This document shows positions 56,159 to 64,000 of a stretch of DNA of 64,000 nucleotides, one piece after another. Each line of letters begins with the position of its first letter. Position 1 is the first letter of the stretch. The position numbers and the translations under genes were made by a program. The DNA lies in the NCBI GenBank assembly GCA_910587255.1, contig CAJUKT010000102.1:62001-126000 (forward strand), given 5' to 3'. The notes below the pieces were generated by a model. The model did no database searches, was not told where the DNA came from, and saw only the letters and a program-made list of their open reading frames with translations. The stretch comes from an uncultured Oscillospiraceae bacterium (GTDB taxonomy: Bacteria; Bacillota; Clostridia; Oscillospirales; Oscillospiraceae).

Positions 56159-57571
56159 CCTTGGCAGCTTATTTTGTTCCTGCGTCTGGGCCCACAGCTG
56201 CATCCCTGTAACCAGTATGAAGGTGGCCACCGCCGGGGAGACCAGGGCGTGACCCGCAATGGCGGAGATGCCGAAGCCCATGAGCACGGCATACAGCGCG
56301 GTGCAGTAGTCCAGGCTGGCCAGGCGCTGCGCCGGGCGGCGGAAAAACTGCACGATAGCCCAGGCAAAGAAGCCCAAATAGGGCAGATAGTACAGCGCCA
56401 TGCCGAAAATACCGTGGCGCAGCAGCACGGCCAGCGGGTCCATCTCCACCATGAAGTGGACCTCCCGCCCATAGGCGGGCACATTGGCGTAGCCGATGCC
56501 CAGCAGCTTGGCCACAGCACCTCCCTCAGTGTACACCTGGACGGAAGGGCAGGAACCCAGCAGGCGGCGGCTGAGAATCTGGTCGATGTGCTCCAAGGTC
56601 TCGTTGTTGTTGAGCAGGTCCTTCAGCCAGGTGCCCTTGGCGGCCCGCTGGATCTCCTCCCCCCAGGACAGCAGGGTCTGCTCCGGGTCGTTCTCCAACA
56701 GCGCAAAATACACGTTGTCCAGATAGTCCTTCAGCGGGGAGTTAAGGAAAAAGATCAGGATCATCACCAGCGCCCCGGCCATGGCAGCGGTTTGAACCAG
56801 CCGCGCCCTGGTGCGCTCCCGGATCAGATAGACCACCTGCCACACAAAGGCCGCCACGCTGTAGAGCACAATAGCGCCGAATATAATCTTGGTGCCCAGG
56901 AAGTTGGCGCTCACCGCCACCGCGAACAGGGCCCACACCGCCAGCGCGCCCTTCCACCAGGTCTTTTTGGAGATCTCGGAGAGCAGCTGGACGCAGTACT
57001 GCATGGTAAAGGGTGCGGTGAGGGCCATAATGCAGCCCACCTCATTGGCAGCGTAGAACCAGCCCCGGAAGCCCATGCCCGCGTTGCCGTAGGAAACGAA
57101 GCTGGTGCCGGTGGCCACGGCGATGGGGATGACGCTGGCATAGATGCCCCCCGCCAGGGCGATGGACCGGGTGGTGACAAGATATCCGTACTGCTTGTAC
57201 ACCGACCAGAGGAAAAGAAACACGAAGGGGAAGAAGAAGGTCTTAATCACGTCCTTCATATTGCTCAAACACAGGGACAGCCCGCCCAGGGTGAACATAT
57301 ACCCCATGAACAGCGCCAGATAGGCCAGCAGCGCCCCGGTGTAGGCCAGCATCCGCTTTTTCCCCGGGAAATCGCTGACAAGGACGGTATACAGGAAGGC
57401 CGCAGCCATAAACAGCGAGCGCACCACAATACCCACCGTGATGGGATGCTCAAATTCCGCCCCCAAGCCGGTGAGCGCATCCAGCAGGGGCTGGCACAGG
57501 ATGTAAACCGCCAGGACCATGGGCAGACGGGCCTTTGCCGCCGCCTGAATCTTCGTGCGTAAATTCTCCAT
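56141..57571 (-). CDS. O-antigen ligase-like membrane protein
   Basis: 476 residues with about 11 membrane spans and a large outer loop (about 290-375) between the last groups, the layout of the RfaL/WaaL/Wzy family. The loop includes LLGSCPSVQVYTEGGAVAKLLGIGYANVPAYGREVHFMVEMDPLAVLLRHGIFG. In Gram-positives these proteins polymerise or attach cell-surface polysaccharides or teichoic-acid-like glycans. Single gene between the esterase operon and metK. Confidence 0.85.
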   Translation of the reverse strand: MENLRTKIQAAAKARLPMVLAVYILCQPLLDALTGLGAEFEHPITVGIVVRSLFMAAAFLYTVLVSDFPGKKRMLAYTGALLAYLALFMGYMFTLGGLSLCLSNMKDVIKTFFFPFVFLFLWSVYKQYGYLVTTRSIALAGGIYASVIPIAVATGTSFVSYGNAGMGFRGWFYAANEVGCIMALTAPFTMQYCVQLLSEISKKTWWKGALAVWALFAVAVSANFLGTKIIFGAIVLYSVAAFVWQVVYLIRERTRARLVQTAAMAGALVMILIFFLNSPLKDYLDNVYFALLENDPEQTLLSWGEEIQRAAKGTWLKDLLNNNETLEHIDQILSRRLLGSCPSVQVYTEGGAVAKLLGIGYANVPAYGREVHFMVEMDPLAVLLRHGIFGMALYYLPYLGFFAWAIVQFFRRPAQRLASLDYCTALYAVLMGFGISAIAGHALVSPAVATFILVTGMQLWAQTQEQNKLPRKTAGR

Positions 57572-57753
57572 TATATACCTCCACGCGCTGTCGGGCGTCT
57601 GTCCTCAAAACACAGCTTTCTTAGTATAGTATAGCTTGGCGGATAATGCAATAAAAAAACGCTCAAAAGAATGTTAACATTTTGAAAAGGCAGGAAAAAG
57701 CCCTCCGCACCCGCGGCGCGGAGGGCTTGATGTAAGCAGGGACACCCGGCGCC

Positions 57754-58935
57754 TTACAGCGCCGCTTTCACGGCCTCCACCATGTCGGTCTTTTCCCAGG
57801 GCAGGTCCAGCTCCGGGCGGCCGAAGTGTCCATAGGCGGCGGTCTGACGGTAAAGAGGCTTACGCAGGTCCAGGCGGTTGATGATGGCGGTGGGCCGCAG
57901 GTCAAACACCTTGTCCACAGCCGCCTCCAGCGCCTCGTCGCTGACAGAGCCGGTGCCGAAGGTGTCCACCCGGACGGAGACCGGCTTGGCCACGCCGATG
58001 GCATAGGCCAGCTGAACCTGGCACTTGCCGGCCAGCCCGGCGGCTACGATGTTCTTGGCCACCCAGCGGGCGGCGTAGGCGGCGGAGCGGTCCACCTTGG
58101 TGGGGTCCTTGCCGGAGAAAGCGCCGCCGCCGTGGGGGGCGGACCCGCCGTAAGTATCCACGATGATCTTCCGCCCGGTGAGGCCGGAGTCCCCCTGGGG
58201 CCCGCCCACCACAAAACGGCCTGTGGGATTGACCAGGATGCGGGTGTTTTCATCCAGCAGCTTGGCGGGGATGGTGGGCTTCACCACCAGCTCAATCATG
58301 TCGGCACGGATCTGCTCCAGGGTGGCCTCGGGGGCGTGCTGGGTGGACAGCACCACCGTATCCACCCGGACGGGGCTGCCGTCCGCGCCGTACTCCACCG
58401 TGACCTGGCTCTTGCCGTCGGGCCGCAGATAATCCACCAGCTTGTCCTTGCGCACCTGGGTGAGGCGCTGGGCCAGCTTGTGGGACAGGGAGATGGCCAG
58501 GGGCATCAGCTCCTGCGTCTCGGTGCAGGCGTAGCCGAACATCATGCCCTGGTCGCCGGCCCCGTTGTCCAGGCCGTCGTCCAGCTGGCCCTCCTTGGCC
58601 TCCAGCGCCTTATCCACCCCCAGGGCGATGTCGGGGGACTGCTCATCGATGTTGGTGATGACGGCGCAGCTGTCGCCGTCAAAGCCGTACTTGGCCCGGT
58701 CGTAGCCGATATCCCGGATCACCTGCCGGGCAATCTTGGGAATGTCCACGTAGCAGGAGGTGGTGATCTCCCCCATGATGTGGACAAGGCCGGTGGACAC
58801 CGCAGTCTCGCAGGCCACCCGGGCGGCGGGGTCCTTCTCGATGATGGCGTCCAGGATGGCGTCGGAGATCTGGTCGCAGATCTTGTCGGGGTGGCCCTCG
58901 GTCACCGATTCAGAGGTAAATAGTCTTTTTGCCAT
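57754..58935 (-). CDS. metK: S-adenosylmethionine synthetase
   Basis: 393 residues. FTSESVTEGHPDKICDQISDAILDAI (N-terminus), GAGDQGMMFGYA, and GGAFSGKDPTKVDRSAAYAAR are MetK signatures. It makes SAM from methionine and ATP. Expression is set by the SAM-I riboswitch at 58969-59108. AAAGGAG precedes the ATG. Confidence 0.98.
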   Translation of the reverse strand: MAKRLFTSESVTEGHPDKICDQISDAILDAIIEKDPAARVACETAVSTGLVHIMGEITTSCYVDIPKIARQVIRDIGYDRAKYGFDGDSCAVITNIDEQSPDIALGVDKALEAKEGQLDDGLDNGAGDQGMMFGYACTETQELMPLAISLSHKLAQRLTQVRKDKLVDYLRPDGKSQVTVEYGADGSPVRVDTVVLSTQHAPEATLEQIRADMIELVVKPTIPAKLLDENTRILVNPTGRFVVGGPQGDSGLTGRKIIVDTYGGSAPHGGGAFSGKDPTKVDRSAAYAARWVAKNIVAAGLAGKCQVQLAYAIGVAKPVSVRVDTFGTGSVSDEALEAAVDKVFDLRPTAIINRLDLRKPLYRQTAAYGHFGRPELDLPWEKTDMVEAVKAAL

Positions 58936-58968
58936 GGTTTGTTCTCCTTTCTTTTGGGAAAGAGGCTG

Positions 58969-58999
58969 AAAAAGCCCCCGCCGGATAACGGCGGGGGCA
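58969..58999 (-). terminator. Riboswitch-controlled terminator of metK
   Basis: GCCCCCGCCG-TTATC-CGGCGGGGGC followed by TTTTT on the minus strand. Confidence 0.95.
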
Positions 59000-59108
59000 G
59001 AATGGGTTCAGTTCTCTCCTCATCTTGCGTTTCCGCCGGACTTGGCACCTTGCTTCGCAGGTTGCCGTGGCTTCATTGGGCCGGTCCCTCCGCCACTCTT
59101 GATAAGGG
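58969..59108 (-). promoter_or_regulatory. SAM-I riboswitch (S-box) before metK
   Basis: Minus strand: CTTATCAAGAGTGGCGGAGGGACC begins at 59108, ATGAAGCCACGGCAACC and AGGTGCCAAGTCC follow, and AGATGAGGAGAGA closes the P1 helix; these are the S-box landmarks. SAM binding should favour the terminator at 58969-58999 and switch off metK. Confidence 0.95.
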
Positions 59109-59128
59109 TTATTCAATTGTACTTTCCC

Positions 59129-59156
59129 ATTATAACACAGCTTTTCCCGCTGTCAA
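59129..59156 (-). promoter_or_regulatory. Promoter of metK riboswitch
   Basis: TTGACA (59156-59151) and TATAAT (59134-59129) with a 16-base spacer on the minus strand. Confidence 0.85.
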
Positions 59157-59224
59157 TGGGCATTTTCGGAAAAAAACGAAGAAACCGCCTGCCCCGCCGG
59201 GCGCGGGGGCCGAAGGGCTTTGCC

Positions 59225-60610
59225 TCAGCCCCCCGCCCCGGCCCGCATGGGCAGGATATCCCGCCGGTACACCCGGCGCATAAAGGCGATACACAGCGCG
59301 CAGGAGAACAGCTCCGCGATGGGGAAGGCCAGCCACACCTGCTCCAGCTCAAACAGCCGGGAGAGGAGGAAGGCCGCGGGCAGCAGGACGATGAGCTGAC
59401 GCACCAGCGAGGAGGTCAGGCTGAGTATGCCGTGGTCCAGGGCCTGGAACACCGAGGAGCTCACAATTCCGAAGCCCGCCAGCAGCCAGCTGTAAGATAT
59501 GATGCGCAGGGCGGGAATGCCGATGGCCAGAAGATCCCCCGCCGCCTCGTCCTCCGCCTGGAACATGGACAGCAGCGGGCCGGGCGCCAGCTGGAACACC
59601 GCGAAGCCAACGGCCATCAGCGCGGTGGCGTAGACGGCGCTGAGCTTGATGGTTTTCAGGATGCGCTCCGGCTTGCGGGCGCCGTAGTTAAAGGCCACAA
59701 TGGGCACCATGCCGTTACAAAGGCCGAACACCGGCATGAAGAAGAAGGACTGCAGCTTGAAATACACCCCGAACACCGCCGTAGCCGTCTTGGTGAAGCC
59801 CAAAAGGATCTGGTTCATGCCGAACACCATCACCGAGCCGATGGACTGCATGACGATGCCGGGCAGGCCCACGCTGTAGATGGCCTTGATGGTGGGTCCG
59901 TGGGGCCGGAAGCCCCGGAAGGACAGGCTCACGTCCGGGTTCTGGGTGAGGTTGAAAAAGACGGACACGCTGCACCCCACACACTGGCCGATGACGGTGG
60001 CCAATGCCGCCCCCGCCACCTCCATCCTGGGGAAGGGGCCCAGGCCGAAGATAAGGATGGGGTCCAAGATGATGTTGGTCACCGCCCCCACCGCCTGGGC
60101 GATCATAGACTGGACGGTCCGCCCGGTGGCCTGAAGGATGCGCTCCAGCGTCACCGCCCCAAACAGGCCCATGCTCACCCCGCAGCAGATGGACAGGTAG
60201 TCCGCGCCGTAGTTGATGATGCCCTCCACATCGGTCTGCACCGCATAGAACAGCCGGGAACAGCTCAGCCCCAGCGCCACAAACGCCAGACAGCTCAGCG
60301 CCGCCAGGAAGATGCCGTTCACCGCCGCCTGGTCCGCCTTGTCGCGGCGCTGCTCCCCCAGGCTGCGGGACAGCAGGGCGTTGATGCCCACGCCGGTGCC
60401 CACGCTGACGGCGATCATCAGGTTCTGCACCGGGAACGCCAGCGACACCGCGTTGAGCGCGTCCTCATTGAGCTGGGACACAAAATAGCTGTCCACCACA
60501 TTGTAAAACGCCTGGACCAGCATGGAGATCATGATGGGAATGGACATGTTCAGCAAAAGCTGATTCACCGGCATGGCGCCCATCTTGTTTTCGCCTTCGG
60601 GCCGTACCAC
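59225..60610 (-). CDS. MATE family efflux transporter
   Basis: 461 residues with 12 membrane spans in two bundles. The opening NQLLLNMSIPIMISMLVQAFYNVVDSYFVSQL and QAVGAVTNIILDPILIFGLG are typical of MATE proteins. It exports organic cations or drugs in exchange for sodium or protons. The start is GTG at 60610 with AAGGAGG eight bases upstream; the longer open frame reaching 61408 crosses spoVAE and is not used. Own promoter. Confidence 0.93.
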   Translation of the reverse strand: MVRPEGENKMGAMPVNQLLLNMSIPIMISMLVQAFYNVVDSYFVSQLNEDALNAVSLAFPVQNLMIAVSVGTGVGINALLSRSLGEQRRDKADQAAVNGIFLAALSCLAFVALGLSCSRLFYAVQTDVEGIINYGADYLSICCGVSMGLFGAVTLERILQATGRTVQSMIAQAVGAVTNIILDPILIFGLGPFPRMEVAGAALATVIGQCVGCSVSVFFNLTQNPDVSLSFRGFRPHGPTIKAIYSVGLPGIVMQSIGSVMVFGMNQILLGFTKTATAVFGVYFKLQSFFFMPVFGLCNGMVPIVAFNYGARKPERILKTIKLSAVYATALMAVGFAVFQLAPGPLLSMFQAEDEAAGDLLAIGIPALRIISYSWLLAGFGIVSSSVFQALDHGILSLTSSLVRQLIVLLPAAFLLSRLFELEQVWLAFPIAELFSCALCIAFMRRVYRRDILPMRAGAGG

Positions 60611-60674
60611 AGGGGATTCCTCCTTTTTTCTTCGCGGAGCTTGCTCCGTCCGCGTAAAACCATAGTAATACATG

Positions 60675-60703
60675 ATTATAGTGGAATCTGATTTTATTGT
60701 CAA
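60675..60703 (-). promoter_or_regulatory. Promoter of the MATE gene
   Basis: TTGACA and TATAAT with an exact 17-base spacer on the minus strand. Confidence 0.85.
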
Positions 60704-60721
60704 TGGGTGTCGCCCGGCTGC

Positions 60722-60757
60722 AAAAAAGAAAAGCGCCCGGCGAAAATCGCCGGACGC
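60722..60757 (-). terminator. Terminator after spoVAE
   Basis: On the minus strand GCGTCCGGCGA / TCGCCGGGCGC is followed by TTTTCTTTTTT. Confidence 0.9.
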
Positions 60758-60762
60758 CTGGC

Positions 60763-61119
60763 TCAGCTCTTGGGCTTGGGCTTGAACAGGAAGGCCACCG
60801 CCACGCCCAGGAAGATGGCGGCGGCCACGCCGCCCGCGGTGGCGGTGACGCCGCCGGTGAGGGCGCCCAGCAGCCCCTTTTCCGCCACCGCCTCCTTCAC
60901 CCCCTTGGCCAGGGCATAGCCGAAGCCGGTGAGGGGCACCGTGGCCCCCGCTCCAGCCCACTCCGCCAGGGGCTTGTAAACCCCCACCGCCCCCAGGATC
61001 ACCCCGGACACCACGTAGGCCACCAGGATGCGGGCGGGGGTGAGCTTGGTCTTGTCGATGAGCACCTGTCCAATGATACAGAACAGGCCGCCCACCAGAA
61101 AGGCTTTCAGATAGTCCAT
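60763..61119 (-). CDS. spoVAE: Stage V sporulation protein AE
   Basis: 118 residues with four membrane segments: MDYLKAFLVGGLFCIIGQVLIDKTKLTPARILVAYVVSGVILGAVGVYKPLAEWAGAGATVPLTGFG is the SpoVAE signature. It is part of the spore channel that moves dipicolinic acid. The start could be 61119 or 61122 (ATGATG); 61119 has better spacing from AGGAGG. It overlaps the spoVAD stop. Confidence 0.95.
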   Translation of the reverse strand: MDYLKAFLVGGLFCIIGQVLIDKTKLTPARILVAYVVSGVILGAVGVYKPLAEWAGAGATVPLTGFGYALAKGVKEAVAEKGLLGALTGGVTATAGGVAAAIFLGVAVAFLFKPKPKS

Positions 61120-62135
61120 CATTTGCCTCCTTCCAGCGCGATGGCATGGCACACACCGGGGATGGACTCCCCCTGCATGGTGGCGGTGGGGGAGTGGAGC
61201 GCCCCGGTGGGGCAGAACAGAATGCGCTTCCACCGCCCGGCCAGCAGTCCCGGCAGCAGGTAGCCGCACAACACCGACGCCGAGCACCCGCATCCCGACG
61301 CCCCGGCGTGCACGTCCTGCTGCTCCCGGTCAAAGAGGAGCAGGCCGCAGTCGTTGTAATTGGCCAGCTCCACCCCGTCCCGGGCAAAGAAATCACACAC
61401 GATCTCATGGCCCAGGCTTCCCAGGTCGCCGGTGACGATCAGGTCGTAATAGTCCGGCGAGAGGGCGGTGTCCTCAAAGTGCGCCTTCAGCGTGGAGTAG
61501 GCGGCGGGCGCCATGGCCGCGCCCATGTTGTTGGCGTCCTTGATGCCCTTGTCCACCACCTTGCCCACCGTCACCCGGGCCACCCGGGGTCCGGGTCGGA
61601 TCTCATTGGTGACGATCACCGCCCCCGCCGCGGTGGCAGTCCACTGGGCGGTGGGGGTGCGCTGGGAGCCGTACTCCAGGGGGGTGCGGTACTGCCGCTC
61701 CGCCGAGCAGAAGTGGGACGAGGTGACGGCGGCAGCATACTTGCCATACCCGCCGCTGAGCAGCAGCGTGGCCAGCGCCAGGCTCTCCCCCATGGTGGAG
61801 CACGCCCCGTACAGCCCAAAGAAGGGCACCGCCGCCGCCCGGGCCGCGTAGCCTGAGCCGATGCATTGGTTCAAAAGATCCCCAGCCAGCAGCAGGTCCA
61901 AATCCGGCGAGTGGAGCCCCGCCCGCTTCAGCGCCGCGTCCAGGGCCAGCTGCTGCATGGCGGATTCGGATTTCTCCCAGGTCTCCTCCCCAAAGGCGTC
62001 GTCCTGGCAGGTGTGGTCGAAATGGCGGCCCAGGGGCCCCTCGGTCTCCTTTTTACCGGCGGCGGAGCCGTGGCCGATGATGACGGGGGGCGACCCGGGC
62101 TGGAAGGTCTGCCGCCCCAGCTTGCGATTTTCCAT
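61119..62135 (-). CDS. spoVAD: Stage V sporulation protein AD
   Basis: 338 residues with a thiolase-like fold: GHGSAAGKKETEGPLGRHFD at the N-terminus, LLLAGDLLNQCIGSGYAARAAAVPFFGLYGACSTMGESLALA (with Cys) and HFCSAERQYRTPLEYGSQRTPTAQWTATAAGAV, all characteristic. SpoVAD binds dipicolinic acid for uptake into the spore. It is followed by spoVAE with ATGA overlap. spoVAC, usually the gene before it, is not present upstream; a family-A repeat is found there. Confidence 0.96.
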   Translation of the reverse strand: MENRKLGRQTFQPGSPPVIIGHGSAAGKKETEGPLGRHFDHTCQDDAFGEETWEKSESAMQQLALDAALKRAGLHSPDLDLLLAGDLLNQCIGSGYAARAAAVPFFGLYGACSTMGESLALATLLLSGGYGKYAAAVTSSHFCSAERQYRTPLEYGSQRTPTAQWTATAAGAVIVTNEIRPGPRVARVTVGKVVDKGIKDANNMGAAMAPAAYSTLKAHFEDTALSPDYYDLIVTGDLGSLGHEIVCDFFARDGVELANYNDCGLLLFDREQQDVHAGASGCGCSASVLCGYLLPGLLAGRWKRILFCPTGALHSPTATMQGESIPGVCHAIALEGGK

Positions 62136-62242
62136 GGAAGTGACTTCCTTTCCTTCGCGGGCGCGGCCGCGATTTGCCCTTAGTTTGCGCCGCAGCCTTA
62201 AAAATCATGCGTCCAGAAAGATTTGACAGCGGGCGGGGCGCC

Positions 62243-62390
62243 GTTTGAAAATTGGAAATGTGTCCAGCAGCGAGGAATTTTTCTGCCAGACAAGGCGGTT
62301 TGACGCAGAAACACTTTGTGTATTTTAAGTCAAATCAACGCCGTATGGCGGAAAAAACCCGCAGGCCGGGTATGTTGACAATTTTCAAAC
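62243..62390. repeat. Dispersed palindromic element, family A, copy 2
   Basis: 148 bases bounded by perfect inverted ends GTTTGAAAATTG and CAATTTTCAAAC. The inner part (TTTTCTGCCAGACAAGGCGG, CACTTTGTGTATTTTAAGTCAAAT) matches copy 1 at 10925-11073. Confidence 0.88.
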
Positions 62391-62409
62391 AAGCCCTGGA
62401 CTTTGTATC

Positions 62410-62438
62410 TGGTCAAACGGGGAAAATGGTGGTATAAT
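62410..62438 (+). promoter_or_regulatory. Promoter of the zinc-protein gene
   Basis: TGGTCA and TATAAT with a 17-base spacer, 33 bases before the start and just beyond the family-A repeat. Confidence 0.6.
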
Positions 62439-62470
62439 GCTTTTCGGAAATTTTTCGGGGGGAACGCCAT

Positions 62471-63085
62471 ATGCCAGAGGAAAAGCGCACCATCGGATAT
62501 ATCTGCCCAGTCTGCGGCCAGGCGGTCATCGCGTCCCGCACCGCCTTTCAGCTCGCCGCCGGGGACTGCGCCCTGCCCTGTCCCTGCGGCAAGTCGGAGC
62601 TGCGCTTTCGCCAGCTGGGGGACCGCTGTGAAATCACCGTCCCCTGCCTGTTCTGCGCCAAGGATCACCGGGCCGTGTGCGCCAACGACGCTCTGCTGCG
62701 CCAGAAGCTGCTGGCCCTGACCTGTCCCGCGTCCGGCCTGAAGTGCTGCTGCGTCGGCCAGAAGGGCCCGGTATTCCGGGCCATGGAGCAGCTGGAGCAG
62801 GCGGTGGATAAGCTGCGCCTGGACGACCAGACCGGCCGCCGGGGGGCATTTCTGAACGAGACGGTCATGGGCGAGGTATTGGGCGAGCTGAAGGATATCG
62901 CCCGGCGGGGCGGCGTGGGCTGCGCCTGCGGCTCGGCGGACTACGGAATCAAGGTGGGCTATTCCTCGGTGGACCTAGTGTGCGCCCACTGCGGCGCGGC
63001 CCTGCGCCTGGGCGCCGCCACCCCCGGCGACCTGGACGCCCTGTGCGCCCGGGACAGCCTTACTATCCCTGGAAGGAAGGAATGA
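62471..63085 (+). CDS. Cys-rich, probably zinc-binding protein of unknown function
   Basis: 204 residues with several CxxC pairs: ICPVCGQ (about 11-17), CPCGKSE, CLFCAKDH, CCCVG, CACGSAD and CAHCGAAL. The middle (about 100-150) is helical. This looks like a multi-zinc-ribbon protein, perhaps RNA- or protein-binding. CGGGGGGAAC is a weak ribosome binding site. Co-transcribed with the acyl-ACP thioesterase 3 bases later. Family not recognised. Confidence 0.7.
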   Translation: MPEEKRTIGYICPVCGQAVIASRTAFQLAAGDCALPCPCGKSELRFRQLGDRCEITVPCLFCAKDHRAVCANDALLRQKLLALTCPASGLKCCCVGQKGPVFRAMEQLEQAVDKLRLDDQTGRRGAFLNETVMGEVLGELKDIARRGGVGCACGSADYGIKVGYSSVDLVCAHCGAALRLGAATPGDLDALCARDSLTIPGRKE

Positions 63086-63088
63086 CCC

Positions 63089-63841
63089 TTGGCTATGTTT
63101 TACGAAATGGATTTCCGGGTGGACTCCCGGGACGTGGATCTGTTCAACCAATGCCGTCCGTCGGCGGTGCTGGGCTACCTCCAGGAGGCCGCCACCCAGG
63201 CGGCGCTGGAGCTGGGGGTGGCCGGCCCCCAGATCAAGGAAAAGTATAACTGCCTGTGGATGGTCACCCGCAACTGGGTGGAGCTGGACGCCCCCCTGCG
63301 CTGGAACGACCTCATCACCATAAAAACCTGGCACCGGGGGGCGTCCGGCGCCTCCTCCTACCGGGACTTCGACCTGTTCCGGGATGGGGTTCCCATCGGC
63401 CAGGGCTCCTCGGTGTGGGTGATGGTGGACGCGGACGAGCACAAGCTGTTCCGCATGAAAAACCTGACGGAGTTTCAGGGCACCGACGGCGGAGCGCTCT
63501 GCAAGTCCGTCAAGCTGCGCCGCCCTGTCATGCCCGGCCAGTTCGACAGCCGCGTCCGGCGGAAGCTGGGCTATTCCGACACCGATATCAACGGCCACGT
63601 GAACAACGCCCACTACGCCGACTTTGCCTGCGACAGCCTCCATCTGGAGCGGCTGGGCCGGGGGAAGTTCGTGCGCTCCTTCCAGATCGGCTATGTCAGC
63701 GAGTGCCAGGCGGGCGAGACCATCTGGGTGGATACCGCCGCCCGGGAGGACCGCCTCTTCGCCCGGGGCGAGGGCGGGGACGGCACGGAGCGCTTTGATT
63801 TCTGCCTGACATTGGACGAGCTTCCAAAAAACAACAAATAG
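63089..63841 (+). CDS. Acyl-ACP thioesterase (FatA-type)
   Basis: 250 residues with two hotdog domains. The first has FRVDSRDVDLFNQCRPSAVLGYLQEAATQAA and WMVTRNWVELDAPLRWNDLITIKTWHRG; the second has YSDTDINGHVNNAHYADFACDSL with the catalytic Asn/His region. It releases fatty acids from acyl carrier protein. Start is TTG at 63089 with GAAGGA 7-8 bases upstream; ATG at 63095 is the alternative. Follows the zinc-protein gene directly. Confidence 0.9.
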   Translation: MAMFYEMDFRVDSRDVDLFNQCRPSAVLGYLQEAATQAALELGVAGPQIKEKYNCLWMVTRNWVELDAPLRWNDLITIKTWHRGASGASSYRDFDLFRDGVPIGQGSSVWVMVDADEHKLFRMKNLTEFQGTDGGALCKSVKLRRPVMPGQFDSRVRRKLGYSDTDINGHVNNAHYADFACDSLHLERLGRGKFVRSFQIGYVSECQAGETIWVDTAAREDRLFARGEGGDGTERFDFCLTLDELPKNNK

Positions 63842-64000
63842 TCCCCGCTCTCCGGGAAGATTTAATGCTTTTGTAACAAATGAGTGCGAACTTTTGTAAT
63901 GACTGCCCGTTATTCTAATACTTGCAAGAGACGCTTTTCTTTTTCATTCTATCCTCCATCCTTTTTTGAGCCGGAGCGGCAGCGCTCCGGCTCACCTCCT
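63842..64000. other. Intergenic end of window
   Basis: No gene seen. A possible promoter (TTGTAA, 16 bases, TAATAC, near 63894-63921) and an 11-bp hairpin GAGCCGGAGCG / CGCTCCGGCTC (63968-63993) preceded by TTTTTT on the plus strand. The hairpin lacks a following T-tract on either strand. Confidence 0.5.

Noticed and set aside
59042..60691. 549-codon plus-strand open frame opposite the MATE gene
   Set aside because: Shadow frame; it also crosses the SAM riboswitch and has no recognisable domain.
60611..61408. N-terminal extension of the MATE gene to 61408
   Set aside because: It crosses spoVAE and part of spoVAD in another frame and the MATE promoter; a GTG start with a strong ribosome binding site is at 60610.
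1..64000. tRNA, rRNA or CRISPR array
   Set aside because: No cloverleaf with a GGTTCRANYCC arm, no rRNA segment and no regularly spaced repeats were seen by eye; a tRNA search program would be needed to exclude a divergent tRNA.

Overview
The window looks like a chromosomal segment of a GC-rich, motile, spore-forming anaerobic Firmicute, most like the Oscillospiraceae (Flavonifractor / Intestinimonas / Oscillibacter-type bacteria). The evidence is GC-dominated third codon positions, flagellin with CsrA, sporulation genes (yabP, yabQ, spoVAD, spoVAE), T-box and SAM-I leaders, a Firmicute ftsEX-M23-S41 cluster, a Spo0A-type DNA-binding domain and acetate kinase. The family assignment is inference. 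The rpmG-secE-nusG-rplK-rplA cluster, the yabP-yabQ-divIC-yabR cluster and a near-perfect parS site suggest an origin-proximal location.

Layout. 0-3.7 kb: flagellar locus (start of a glycosyltransferase, flagellin, csrA, a catalytic-domain-less resolvase and an intact resolvase). 4-10 kb: ECF sigma factor / membrane protein operon and an MBOAT plus DHHW acyl-transfer pair. 10-16.3 kb: proC, leuA with T-box, MarR/TauE pair, M50-like protein. 16.3-19.6 kb: hpf, a holin-endolysin phage remnant, an AT-rich acetyltransferase and two tiny membrane proteins. 19.6-22.6 kb: aromatic amino acid genes (aroF, tyrA) behind a Tyr-rich leader peptide and terminator. 22.7-30.5 kb: NUDIX, AI-2E-type permease, yabP-yabQ-divIC-yabR, amidohydrolase, fumarase alpha, prfC. 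31-36 kb: ftsE-ftsX-M23-S41 (division and wall hydrolysis). 36-39.5 kb: degV, a nonsense-interrupted MATE gene with its MarR regulator, an XRE regulator and a lone Spo0A C-terminal domain. 39.6-44.9 kb: feoA-feoB, with feoB split in two by a 3.09-kb element carrying a large serine integrase. 45-50 kb: rhomboid-like protein, pepT, tmcAL, ackA, ruvX. 50.5-53 kb: transcription/translation cluster. 53-63.8 kb: ATP-grasp plus two esterases, O-antigen-ligase-like protein, metK with SAM riboswitch, MATE, spoVAD-spoVAE, zinc protein, acyl-ACP thioesterase.

Most notable: (1) feoB is interrupted exactly within codon 324 by an integrase element; joining the two halves at a two-base core restores a 605-residue FeoB reading frame, so the element resembles the excisable gene-splitting elements in sigK or nif genes. 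(2) A 22-codon leader peptide with four Tyr codons and a terminator precedes aroF, the layout of classical attenuation. (3) Several families of short, palindromic dispersed repeats occur: an about 163-bp element with ends like AGAAGCTGTACCAATAG, an about 149-bp element with ends GTTTGAAAATTG sharing the same core, and a 136-bp GC-rich unit found as a tandem pair and, by ends and length, inside the leuA T-box leader. No tRNA, rRNA or CRISPR array was recognised.
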